64,000 bases of DNA from Lycocorax pyrrhopterus obiensis (GCA_014706295.1 JACSVZ010000005.1:19012172-19076171), one strand, 5' to 3'; shown: positions 11,299 to 21,657, numbered from the stretch's first letter. Program-made: numbers and translations. Notes: generated by a model from the sequence alone, not told the origin.

Positions 11299-14200
11299 TG
11301 TGGAACACAGTGCTGCTCACCTGGGGCTGAGAGCCAGAGGTCTAATGGGAAATTAGAGGAATGAATTATTTAAAAGTTCATCAAAAGGCACAAACCACCA
11401 GGCACACTTTCCAGGCACTTATCAGTGACCTTATACTTTCTCCCTACACATTCCTGTGCTAGAAGTTTTACTTCTCTTTGTTAAGAATGTACTTAAAAAT
11501 CAAGGGCCGGGACATCTTGAGTTTTGAATGAAAAGGGAATACATGGCAGCTGCTGGTGCTGTCATGGAGAAAACTACCAACATGTACATGCAACTTATTG
11601 CAGATGTGGAGAAAATAGGTGTGAGTGTTTGTTTCTGCATGTGAGTGTGAGGTTAGAGGAGGTGGGAAGGGAATGTGGCAGGTGCTGGAGCACAGCCCAT
11701 CCATCTGAGCTCAGCCTGACTGCTGTGGCCACTGGAGGGGAAATATGGCTCTGGCCACCTAAAATGACCTACAGAGCGCTTCATCTGAGGTATCATGATG
11801 TGGCCTGAGCTCCAGCCTGAGGAGGAGGGAGCACTGAGGGAAGGCAGAGCTGCAGAGACAAAGGGCTTCCCACTGAGGGACAGGGTGGTCAGTCACATTA
11901 TGGTCTGAGCTCTCACAGCTGAAACCTCGTGGGTAATGGCTGCCAGGAATCCCACAGCTTGCCCCAAAATCACTCAATTCCAGCTGCACTGCAAAGCCAC
12001 AGGCAATGCAGCCCTACCAGTGTGGATAAACAGTAGTGTTATCCTGGCTGGACAGCTAGCACCAGGAGCTGATGCTATTAAATACAGCTGTTGCAAGGCA
12101 AGCTCAAGAAACTGAAAATAAATCCATGAAATACGGTCTCCATGTGTTTTGTGTCTGCATGCATTGTGGAACAGCTGGGCAGGGTCCAGATTCTGACTTG
12201 GTACGGGGTGGACCTGGGCAGAAGGGCAGCTGTTGTGCACCCTGTGCACTGGCAGGCTAGAGAATGAGCTGAAGTCACAGCAGATCATCCCAGACCAGCA
12301 GTTTTGTTTACCAAACCCAGAGCTCAGCCAGCCTCTGCAGAGCACTGGGAGGAGGAACTGGGTGGCCTGAAAAAAGACAGCATCAGATAGTGGTGAGACT
12401 ACAGCGAGCACCAGCAGCTGGTGCACGTGGTAACCGCAGGTAAGGGGACACGTCTATTGTTCTGATGGCTGCGTGTGTGCAGCCCACCCGCAGCACCAGG
12501 AAAGAAAAGAGTACTCAGAAGGCATTGTATATATGGGTCACTCTCTTGGTGTCAGGAGGTGTTTACAAGGATTTGGCCAAGCTAATAGCAACCCAGAACT
12601 AATGTTATTGACCTGAGAATTCCTGGGAAGGGAAGTGAATTTCTTCAGAGAGAGCACTTATACATCATGTTTCTGTCACATAAGCTTTAAGGGGAAATGC
12701 TAATTTACATTAATTTCCGTTTCTTTAAGTGGAACAAGGTCATGTTTTGATGACTGACTATATGATTATCTGATGTGGCAGAATGGTGGTGTGAATGGCC
12801 GGGGGAGATCACACAATCAGCTTCTGTGGGACATCCAAAAAGTACTCTGTAAAATACAGTCTTTTGAGTCAGATCTGTGAGTTAACTACAGCTGGACCAA
12901 ACAAGAAAGTCTCAAGAAAAAAATTGCTTCTTTTTTGAGTGCATATGGTTCAAAAAGAGCACTTTGAGACCTTTCTTCTTCAGTTATCTACGTTTTGGTG
13001 ATTTGCTCATAGTTGGGTTCTGAATTTCATCTCCTTGAACACTAAGGATCTTATTATATCACCAGAAAAATGGTGGCGAACTGGCCACTGGTAGACTTTG
13101 TCAGAACATGAAAGTATGATGCAGGCTCAGCAGAGCTGGTCCCTATGAACAGGGTCTGAGGGACCATCTGTGCTCAGGTTCGGGGACATGGGGACTTCAC
13201 TGTGTCACCTCCAGTCAGCCCAAGATGAGTAGCAGAAACTGCAGAACAAAGAGTGCCTGAGCTGTGGTACTTGAAGAAATGACACTTGAGTGTCCTGTCC
13301 TGTGTGTGGGAGGAAGGTGGGTACCAGGGGGGACCTAACCCACAGCACTGTGTGGGAGAGAGCAGCAAGTTCAACCCAGAGCAGAGACACTGGAATAAAA
13401 TGCTGCACTTTAATAAACCAGGTGGCTAGCCATCATGTCTGAGACACTGAAGGCTTTTTCTTCTTGTGTTCAGATTCAAAACTGTGAGGAGTCCCTTCAG
13501 TAAGGAAGAAACGGGCTGACTGTGTGACTCAGGGAGCTATGTCTGTGTCCAGGGAGGGAAAGATGTCATGTACATCACATTTGGGGAACTACAGTTCTTC
13601 ATGTCTGCTTTAGTTAAATAGGCATTTTTTTTAATCCTGTATAATTAGAGCCTCAGGAAGTCTTGCATGTCTGGTTCAAAAAATAATCCTATCAGCAGTT
13701 TTAGCTTGGGTTTTCAACTTCTTCCAGGGCATGTTCCCCAAAACCCCGCTTCTCTTAAACTGTTTTGCGTAGGAGACTGTTTGTTTGGGACAAGGTTCTA
13801 CTGCCAGTCATGGACCAGGGTGTGGAAAAGGTTGGGTTTTAATCATCTCTGTGAAAATAGACACATTTCCCTCTTTGAGTAACATAGCTAGCAATTTTAA
13901 CAAGTGCTTTTTTGTTTGCTTGCTTGCTTTTAGGCAGGATTCAAACATTGCTAAAAGCTTCTCAGGGGCAGCATGGGCAGAGGGACACAGGCCCTGTGCA
14001 CTGGTACCCCACTGGTAGCTGCAGCAAAGATGTCAAGAAGAAAACTAGTAAAAACCAAGTTTTAATGTCTTACATAGACATGCTTTGCAAGAACAGGTGC
14101 TGCTGCCCCCATCATCTTCCTCAGCAGGATGGCAGCTGGTGGTGGCTCTCAGCCTGGAGCCCTGGATGAATTTGTTGCACCAGGTCTTGCAACACGACAT

Positions 14201-15177
14201 TTAGCTTTTTGCTCCAGGCAAGTTCCACCACAGCAATCAGCAGGGCTCAGCTGCAATCACAGTCAGCAAGGGCCCCACGGGTGGGCATGCCTCTGCCTGG
14301 GACCAAAATGAGATCCACGCAGTTCTTCATTACTGACTCTGGGAAAATGAAGATAATCTCCAGCTCTCATTACCCTAGCAGAGAGGGAATAAGCTGTCAC
14401 TGACATGGAGCAGCACTTCCAGAGATGCATTCAGCTGCAAGGTGAACGGGTCAGCCCAAGCAGACAGGTATTTGTTGTGATGGGACGAGGCTGTGGCAAA
14501 ATCATCCCATTTACCTTTCTCCCCCAGCTCCAGTAGAAAACAGCTCCCTGTCCCTCAGACACATCTGCCTCCTGCTCAAAGATACTGGTTTCCTGGTGCA
14601 GCTGTTAGAACCATATGCTAAGGCATGGCTATTGAATAAATCCAAAAAAACTGCTCTACTGACTCATTAAAGGCCTACAACAGAATTCACTAGGTCAGTA
14701 GATTCGCTTTTATACGTTTCTCACCTTTCCATAAGTCCTTCTCCTTTTGGTAATAATTAGTAAGCACGGATCAATCCTGTGCATCACACCTAGATAACTC
14801 TTAGAAGTACTTTTAAAGGTACTCCACAGAGCACACTCAGAATGTCCCTTGGCTGCCAGTCATAAGTCACCTCCTTGGCAAACACAGTGTGTGCTTTCAG
14901 AGCATGAAACATGATGACTTTTGCCTGTGAACTGGACTATTGCAGCAGAAATGTGTGCTGAGAGAGTCTGTGATGCTCAACATGACCTGGCAATGGGCAC
15001 TTGCAGCTCAGAAAGGCAACTGGATCCTGGGCTGCATCAAGAGAAGTGGATGGGACAGGGAATGGGACTGGAAAGATCCATACAGCCTTTCTCCTTCCTT
15101 CACCCTTCACCTAACTCCGCAGTGAAATGGACTCGTGATGTTTCAGAAAGAGGATCCTAGATGACAAAGGACAGAAT

Positions 15178-15188
15178 AAAGGGAAGTG
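15178..15188 (+). promoter_or_regulatory. PU.1-like site before gene B
   Basis: AAAGGGAAGTG is an ETS/PU.1-type motif 77 bases upstream of the gene B start codon, paralleling the motifs in front of gene A. The role is inferred. Confidence 0.3.
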
Positions 15189-15264
15189 TTCTTCACTTGC
15201 AGTCTGGTCCCAGGAGGGTGGGGGTCTCTTGGGGAAAGGAGGACAGACCTGCAGTTCTGGGAGA

Positions 15265-15319
15265 ATGGGAGAAGTTGGGCGGATAGTGGTGCTTGTGATG
15301 ACTTTCATCAGCTGCAACG
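15265..15319 (+). CDS. VSIG4: VSIG4 gene B exon 1: signal peptide
   Basis: It encodes MGEVGRIVVLVMTFISCN plus one base, then donor GGTGAGT. It is 55 bases long, as in gene A, with alignable VLV and a C-x-G end. This start is preferred over the ATG at 16469, which lies in intron 1 without a splice path. Confidence 0.82.
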
Positions 15320-18300
15320 GTGAGTAAATGCTTCAATGTATAAGAATAAAAATCAGAGTACTAAGAGGCTAGGGAAAATCTTTTGAATTATAGCATCTTT
15401 TTTTTTAATTGACAAGTGCAGGAAGTCTTTAGCTTATTGCATTAACCACAGAGCCTGAGAATTCATGAGTCTCCTTTGGCATCAGATACAACAAGGTGCT
15501 TTCAAGAGTGCAGCAAATGGGGCAGTATTGGGCAAGTCATTGAGCTTCCCTGCCCCAAGGCAAGAACAGAATACAGTTTTTTGGGACCCTTGGCAAGGAC
15601 CCACTCTGGTGTGCCAGCTCTCAAAACAGTCTTGGTGAAGCTGGAATATGCATTCTACTAGAATTTAATAATGTATCCTCATTGTTCTGTTAGCATGGCC
15701 CTGGGAAGAAGAGGAGCTGTAATTGTGAGACCAGGTGCCGGCACATTTGATTCCCCTTGGTCTCTCCTATCTAGTGACTCTCTGGTTGCATCAGGAAAGC
15801 TGAGACTGGGACCTTGGCTTCATGCCCCTGACTGAATATACCCTTTCTCACGACACGTATGACACTGGCGGCAGCAGCAGAGGAAAGTTTTGGGAAACAG
15901 GAGGAAAGTGCCCTTACAAGTTGTATACGGAAGCACAGGGTTGCTCCTGACATTTAGAAAAATGGGTTGAAATATATTCCCCATTTCATCATAAAAAAAC
16001 AGCTTTGCATATTTCTGGGATCTGCCTCTCAAGCAACTTCTTGTGAGTTAAAGCTGCTGAACATAACCAGTGACTTTCCGGGGAGGGGAAAGGGGCAAGA
16101 ATAAGGGGTACGGGGAGAGGTGAGCCAAGTCAAATGAAATTCAGGTGATTTGCTACTTACAAGAGGCACTTCCCAGAGGAGCTGTGGGATCCATGGTCAG
16201 ACAGCTGGAGAAACTGGGAGAACGTGTGGAGAAAATCTGCCCACTCTTCTCCTGTGCCTACCTGAATGCTTGGCAGAGTGCTGATCTGGGTCAGGTCTGA
16301 AGTTTTCTAAGGCTAAAGCAAAAGGATTGGCTTTGGTCCACCATTCCTATTCCAGGTCCAGTACTGCAGGGAATATCCCTAAATGCTCCTGCCCACAAGG
16401 AGCCTCTCTGTACTGAGAAAGAATTAAGAATTGGCAAGTGCCCAGAGAGAGACACAATAAAAATAGACATGAGGTCAAGGCAGCTGTTCACTTCCCCATG
16501 CTTGATGATGTGGGCTGGCTTAGTGGCTGCGGTCTTCAGCACATCTGAGACCTGGCCACATGCTGGCATCTACTGCCCGGTGAGTCCCGTCTATCTGGAG
16601 GACATTTCCCTCTTCTGCTGCATTCTGATTTCTTCCCTTCCACTGCTGTTTCCTGCAGCCCTCCTGGATCTGTCTGGTGTCCACCAGGTCACGGGCACAT
16701 GGATGGGATCCACCACTGTACCGTGTACCTATGTGCCTTCAGAAGGTTTCACACAGCAAACGCTTAGCTGGAGTGTGGAGCGGGACTCTAGCACCTCTAC
16801 CATCTTCCGGAGGGATGATTCTGGTGACCACATCTTGCTGTCTAAATTCCGAGGCCGAGTCAGCATCCCAAAGCAGAGCCCAGGGAATGTCTCACTCCTC
16901 ATTGAGAACCTTGAAATGCCTGACAGTGGACACTACACCTGTCAAATCATCTGGAGGTCTACAGATAACAGCTTGATAACAAGAGAGGTGACCACTACAG
17001 TTAAAGTTGTCAAAGGTAAATCCAGCAACAAAGCCTTGCTCTTGTGCAGCCAGCTTAATCCAAACAAAGGTAGAGGCACCAGCATTTGTGGGAATAGTTT
17101 TTCACACCATGCTGTCTGGCTCATCTAGTTTGGGGGTTGAAGCATCTGCCTCCCTTGCTGTGTTGGAACCTTCTCAACACATGGAGGTGTACAAATGAAT
17201 TGGGGAAGGGGGCCACTTAGTGTAAAGCCCAAGCTGGATCTATTGATGGGCCAGTTGAACCCATGATGTTTGAGATAACATCCAGGTCTGGGTCTGTGCA
17301 AGCAGCCAATGTCTCTGTGGTTCTTGTAGCAAGTGGGTGTTGTGTGAGCCAAGTATGTCTTCTCCCCTTCCCGAGCATCCTCAATGTGTGCTAGAAATAA
17401 CAGCATTTCTGCAAGGGGGCCACCCACCCCAGAGAGCAGGACTTTGTAATAGGGTGGCAGCACAGTGGTGTAACCTGGATTAACATACAGGTGACTTGAA
17501 CTCATCCTGTGCAGGGAGGTGATGTGAGAGCCGAGCTGCTTCCTCCTGGGAAGGCACTGACATAAGAGTGAGAACTGCTGTGGCAGGGGGACCATCCCCA
17601 CCACAGCTCTGTGACCTCGGCCCCTCCGCTTTGTGTTCCAGTGGCAGCCACCAAGCCCATCATCAGAGCCGGACAGCTGGGGCTGACGGTCCCGGCCGGA
17701 GCCAGCACCAGCCGACCTGCGAGGCCAGCGGGTCCCCTCCCATCAGCTACCGCTGGTTCCGGAGCGCCCCGGCGGGGAAAGCCGTGTTCCTGAGCAGCGG
17801 GGCTGAGCTGGCGTGGCACAGCCTGCGGCCCTCTGACAGCGGGACGTACTTCTGCGAGGCACAGAACAGGGCTGGGGCCGGAGCCGTGCAGCGCAGCGAT
17901 GCTGTGCAGCTGACGGTGACAGGTGAGTGCCCACAGCCGCAGCTCGGAAGAGAACATCCTTCTGCAGTGCAAAGGAACAGCATCCTACTTCTGTGCCCGG
18001 AAAGAAGGAAATGCCAAACGCCTTCAGCGCTCTGACACACTCCTCCCCGCTGGCTCCAGTCGGTGTCCTTCTTTATTTCCGGAATTCAGTTTCCTCCTCT
18101 TTGAGGAACTGCTCTTTCTGGAGGCAAAAGAGGGTTTCTACTTCAAACCTTTATTTGTTCCTCTGTGGGTTTTTTGAAGTTCCCCTGGCTCTGTAATGCT
18201 GCCCACTGCACTTCAGCAAGTTTAGACAAGGAGTCGCGGCTTTATTTTGAGAACAAGGACCAAGTGAGTGGTAATGCAGTGGGGGAACAAACCAAACTGG

Positions 18301-21300
18301 CCTTTGCTCCCCCAAGACCAGCTGCGTGTCTCAGGGAGACACATTGCACTTGACACACACCAGGCTCTGACACCTCCAGGCTCTGCAGGATTCTGTGTGA
18401 CAGGTTGGACTCAATGGCCTCAGAGCCCTTTTTCAATCTAAATGATTCCATAATGGGTGTCTGGCGGAAAACTTGCAGCTCTCCTTGGCTGGTACTTGAT
18501 CAGCAAAGCTGTGAAGTCCCTGATGGCAGAGCCAAGCACAGGTACCACACAGTGGCCTGTGAAAGAGGCAGAGCCTGCTGAGCTCCCAGGGCACAAAGCT
18601 TTGGCTGAAGCCCTGTGGTGTTTTTCACAGCAGTCGCACATTGGAAGGAACAGCCCGGGAACAGGGCTCAGTGCTGCAGATGCTGGCTAACGCTGCTGGC
18701 ACAGCATCCCCCTCCTGTCAGCTGGGTGGGGGCTGCTCCCTCCTGCGCCTATCCCACCTGTGGAGAATTCTGTACCACAGCAGCATCACCAACCTGGTCA
18801 AACACCTGTGTAAGCCTCTCCCTCCCCCTTACCTTGCAGATCTGCCCACAACAACAGCGGCCTTGCAGAGGAATGTGGGAACCACGGAGGGACACCATTC
18901 AACCACAAGTCGGGGTGAGAGCGGTGACATGGAGCTCACAGTGAAAGGTGAGTGCCCAGGCCAGGGTTACTCATCTCTGTTGCAGGAGAAGATCAAAGCA
19001 GGGAGTTTGCTCTTCCACAGCAAGATCAGACACCTATGCTGTATATGAATTGTGTCTTGATAGTTGCCTAGAGAGGCAACACCAGAGGCTGGCACCTTCC
19101 CCCTTGAGAGTGTGCCTGATGATGGGGGGGGGGGGCAAGAAAATGTCCTCTATGTCCCTTTGGGACCAGAACTGTTGAGGTTGCAACGCTTCAGTGGGAG
19201 GTTGCCTGGGGCAAGAGACCTGGCACAGGGCTCCACATGTCAGGGAGTTTATGGTGCAGCTGTTGATGGCAAAGCCCCCCAGATCAGCCAGGGAGTCCCC
19301 ATAGGAGAGAGGGAGTGAAAGAGTCCTCTGGAAATCTAGGCAAGTGCCAGCAGGACAAAGCCAAAGCATTCCCAGGCCATGCTGTAGCCAGGCACGATGC
19401 ACCGTATCAGCCAGGGCTGCCAGGAACCTGTGGGGCGATGGTCAGGGAGGGGGACAGAAGTGCCAAATGCTGCCCCAGGCCTGCTGGCAAGACACACACA
19501 GGATAATAGGTGAGTCTAGCGCTGGCAGAGCAGACCCCATTTTCCCGATGCCCAGGGCAGCTCCCAGTGGGGCTGCAATGCATCCACCATTCTCTACTGA
19601 CAGATCTGATCCCCACGATGCTAGTCTCCAGGATGGATACTGCTCCAGTGGGGCCTTTCACAGACACAGGTGAGTGGAGTCTCATGCTGGAAAACACTAG
19701 ATTTGCCCTGGCAAGAGCAGGGTGGCAAACACCATCCCAGACCAGCTCCACATCTGGCTGCTGTGCTTGTGGCAGATACGGCTACAGGGAACATACTGGC
19801 ATGCCAAATACCAGGCATTATCCAGGCAGGACTGCGCTCCTGGCTCCCGCCCACATGCCTGGTGGTGGGGGCGTTTGCAGCCTGAAGCTCGCTGTTTGTT
19901 TCCACGCAGGGATGCCCCTCCCTGGAAGCATTCAAGGCCAGGTTGGACGGGGCTTGGAGCAACCTGGTTGGTGGAAGGTGTCCCTGCCCACCGCAAGGCG
20001 TGGAACGAGATGGGCTTTAAGATCCCTTCCAAACTGAATCGTCACGGCATTCTGTGACTGCCGGGAAGTGGCTGAGTCGCCAAGTGGCCTTGGCCCCGAC
20101 TTTGGTTAGGCTTTAAAGGCCGCCCAAAGCAGCGGGCGACTGCCGGCTCCCGGCTGTGCGGCGGGGCCAGCCCCCGTGTCCCCCGGCCGCAGTGACAGCG
20201 CTGTCCCCCCGCAGGTTCCCCATGGGTCGCACCGTCCCCGCTGCTGTACGGGCCGGCGGCCGCGCTGGGCGGCGCCGTGCTGGGCGCGCTGCTGGCGGCG
20301 GGGCTGGGCTGCTGGCGGCGGCGGCGGAGGAAGGAGGGTGAGCAGCCTCAAACCCAGCCGGGGGCGGGCGGTGGGGGCAGCCCCGGCCCGAGGGCACGGG
20401 CGGGCGGTGGGGGCAGCCCCGGGAGGAGGGGATGGGGTGGGCGTGCGGGCGGTGGAGGGCGCGGTCCGAGGTGACGGGCGGGACAGTGCCATCCCCATCA
20501 CCCCCATCCCCAGCTGATTCCTTCCAGGGAGAGGCCTGTGGGAGGGTTATTCCCTAAACGTGGGAACACCTGGAAGCTGGGTTTTGTTCTGTGACACATA
20601 AAACAAGTCGATGCACATCTTAGATTCTTTTTTTTTTCTTTTCAGAACCTCTCTATGAAGTTGCTTTGTGAGTGGAATTTTCTACTTGGGACATTAAGAC
20701 TAAGGGCACTGTACTGATGTCTGCTCCTAAAAAGCCTCCTTGCTCAGTGAAAAGCAACGATTTCTTTGCCTTGCAGGGGAAGGATCTGAACACCTTGACA
20801 GTTTAGTTAACAACATGAGGACTTAACACATGGTCACAAGAGATAGCCAGACTGTTCTTTAAAATGGTAGAAAAACAGATACTCCGGGTCCTTTGCTCTC
20901 CCTGGCACATGCCATGGGAAACCTCTTCTCTGTGGGAAATTCTCACCATTATTTAACAAAGCAAAGGACAGAAATTCTCAGCTCTTCCTTTAAGTTCCCT
21001 CTACAGATGCCTTTCTCTATGAGAAACATGTCTTAGTGCTTGCCCAAGTATTACTTTGCACAGTTCCTATTAGCATATGGTTATACAAACACATCTTCTG
21101 CCCTGTCCTCATCTCAATCTTCAACACCTTCGTACTGCTTTTCAACTCAGAGACACACCATAGCCATCTGTAGCCATTTTTCCCAATTATTCCTGGTATT
21201 TACTTTCCAAAGGCTAGACTGTCTGCTGGTAACTTTAGAGTATAACATAATAATGCCATGAGAGTTTATAGTACCAGTATTAACTGTTCAGTGCTTCTTT

Positions 21301-21657
21301 TTGTGTGTGTAATTATTTTGACGCCACTTTCTAGTGTCTTTCAGAGCCCCCCAGGCCCTCACTAGAATAACATGAATTTTGCTGTTTCACAGATGATGTG
21401 GTAGAGCTTGTCTCTGACTAGGATGTGAATGAAGTGCCATCTGCTTTGGTCATCCCTCTCACTCATGTCTCTCTTGTCCTAGCTGCAGCACTGCAGAGGT
21501 CGCCCTGCTGCACACTGAGGTGGAAGTCCCTGTTCAGTGCCTACACGAGGAAACGTGCTCTAACACTGAAAAGACCATCGTGAAAGACAGGAAAGGTCCT
21601 GAGTATGAGAACCTTGTGACTGCAATGGAATCACAATATGAAATAGAAAGAATTTAG
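15265..21657 (+). CDS. VSIG4: VSIG4-like receptor, gene B (frameshifted C2 exon as assembled)
   Basis: This second tandem VSIG4-type gene has exons 15265-15319, 16659-17015, 17642-17922, 18840-18914, 19604-19669, 20215-20337, 20646-20667 and 21483-21657. The layout is signal peptide, V-set, C2, two stalk exons, transmembrane segment, 22-base tail exon and terminal tail exon. The signal, V and 22-base exons match gene A in length, and exon phases agree throughout. V-domain identity to gene A is about 60% by eye, so the paralogues are old. The C2 exon is 281 rather than 282 bases: one T is missing next to 17713. If spliced in, this leads to a stop at 17791-17793 and loses the membrane anchor. 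Skipping that exon restores the frame. Whether the gene is functional, V-only, a young pseudogene or a victim of assembly error cannot be settled here. Confidence 0.85.
16659..17015 (+). CDS. VSIG4: VSIG4 gene B exon 2: V-set Ig domain
   Basis: This is a 119-codon phase-1 exon between tgctgtttcctgcag and AAAG|GTAAAT. Core cysteines sit in TVPCTYV and YTCQIIW, and the family signature reads IFRRDDSGDHI. It keeps the PGNVSLLI sequon of gene A. It lacks the second sequon (NNS becomes DNS). It is intact and under no visible decay. Confidence 0.92.
17642..17922 (+). pseudogene. VSIG4: VSIG4 gene B exon 3: C2 domain, one-base deletion
   Basis: It is identical to gene A exon 3 apart from one lost base: AGCCTGACC in gene A reads AGCCGACC here (at 17713/17714). 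The frame shifts just before the first core cysteine and stops at 17791-17793. Splice sites are untouched. Because the exon lies in the copied block, either the copy decayed very recently or the base is a sequencing or assembly error. Confidence 0.85.
18400..18452 (+). repeat. CR1 LINE 3'-end fragment (copied with the block)
   Basis: This is the same CR1 end as at 4381-4433, carried along with the copied block rather than independently inserted. Confidence 0.75.
18840..18914 (+). CDS. VSIG4: VSIG4 gene B exon 4: stalk (from the copied block)
   Basis: It is identical to gene A exon 4 (DLPTTTAALQR start), phase 1. A second in-frame donor 33 bases further on, at 18948, could extend it into the leftover C2-exon end. 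Confidence 0.6.
18924..18947 (+). pseudogene. Leftover 3' end of gene B's original C2 exon
   Basis: GACATGGAGCTCACAGTGAA, then AG|GTGAGTGCCC, encodes DMELTVKG. It aligns with the end of the gene A C2 exon (DAVQLTVTG|GTGAGTGCCC), with the same phase-1 donor and similar following intron text. It directly abuts the copied block, so the rest of the original exon is missing. Confidence 0.75.
19124..19135 (+). repeat. Poly-G run in gene B intron
   Basis: A run of twelve G, prone to length error in sequencing, lies within the intron between stalk exons 4 and 5. Confidence 0.9.
19604..19669 (+). CDS. VSIG4: VSIG4 gene B exon 5: stalk
   Basis: This 22-codon phase-1 exon between ctctactgacag and ACAG|GTGAGT starts DLIPTMLVSR. 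It is similar in its opening to the DLP stalk exons of gene A. It has diverged from gene A, so it is gene B's own. Confidence 0.7.
19909..20056 (+). repeat. CR1 LINE 3' end in gene B intron
   Basis: gggatgcccctccctggaag through ggccaggttggacggggctt, agcaacctggttggtggaag and atcccttccaaactgaatc is a textbook CR1 3' portion. It lies about 160 bases upstream of the transmembrane exon. Confidence 0.9.
20100..20510. other. Small CpG-rich island over gene B transmembrane exon
   Basis: A dense GC/CpG patch surrounds exon 20215-20337. The same exon of gene A is AT-rich. There is no sign of a separate start site; it could be an internal CpG island or local GC-biased conversion. Confidence 0.7.
20215..20337 (+). 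CDS. VSIG4: VSIG4 gene B exon 6: transmembrane segment
   Basis: This 41-codon phase-1 exon runs from ctgtccccccgcag to GAGG|GTGAGC. The helix reads LLYGPAAALGGAVLGALLAA and on to GLGCW. It is rich in Ala and Gly with GxxxG spacing, and is followed by five arginines and a lysine. It differs sharply from the Val/Ile/Leu helix of gene A. Confidence 0.85.
20646..20667 (+). CDS. VSIG4: VSIG4 gene B exon 7: membrane-proximal tail
   Basis: This 22-base exon (EPLYEVA plus two bases) lies between ttcttttcag and TT|GTGAGT. Its length and phase are identical to gene A exon 8. Confidence 0.8.
21483..21657 (+). CDS. VSIG4: VSIG4 gene B exon 8: cytoplasmic tail and stop
   Basis: After acceptor ctcttgtcctag the frame completes the Phe codon and runs 57 more codons to TAG. 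Tyrosines lie in PEYENLV and SQYEIERI. YENL fits both YxxL and the YxN motif recognised by Grb2-type SH2 domains. The length is similar to the gene A tail, but sequence similarity is low. Confidence 0.8.

Larger units (their letters stand above)
9816..15264. other. Gene A 3'UTR and spacer to gene B
   Basis: No coding exon is visible. The first part must be the 3'UTR of gene A. Several AATAAA hexamers occur (for example 11293-11298), but none is clearly the functional one. The last few hundred bases contain the gene B promoter, including an AAAGGGAAGTG PU.1-like site at 15178-15188, 77 bases before its ATG. Confidence 0.6.
17498..18929 (+). repeat. Pasted copy of 1.44 kb block within gene B
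   Basis: It matches 3471-4911 except for a 6-base deletion before the C2 exon, three single-base deletions (in the C2 exon; tctccctgg to tcccctgg; ggttacttg to ggtacttg) and one T-to-C change. The left edge is in homologous register with gene A intron 2. The right edge joins intron 4 sequence directly onto a leftover C2-exon end, so it is out of register. Confidence 0.95.

Noticed and set aside
16469..17128. Single open frame of 219 codons starting upstream of the gene B V exon
   Set aside because: Its first part is intron 1 ending in a clear polypyrimidine tract and AG at 16658; the real signal-peptide exon is 15265-15319, matching gene A in length, phase and sequence.
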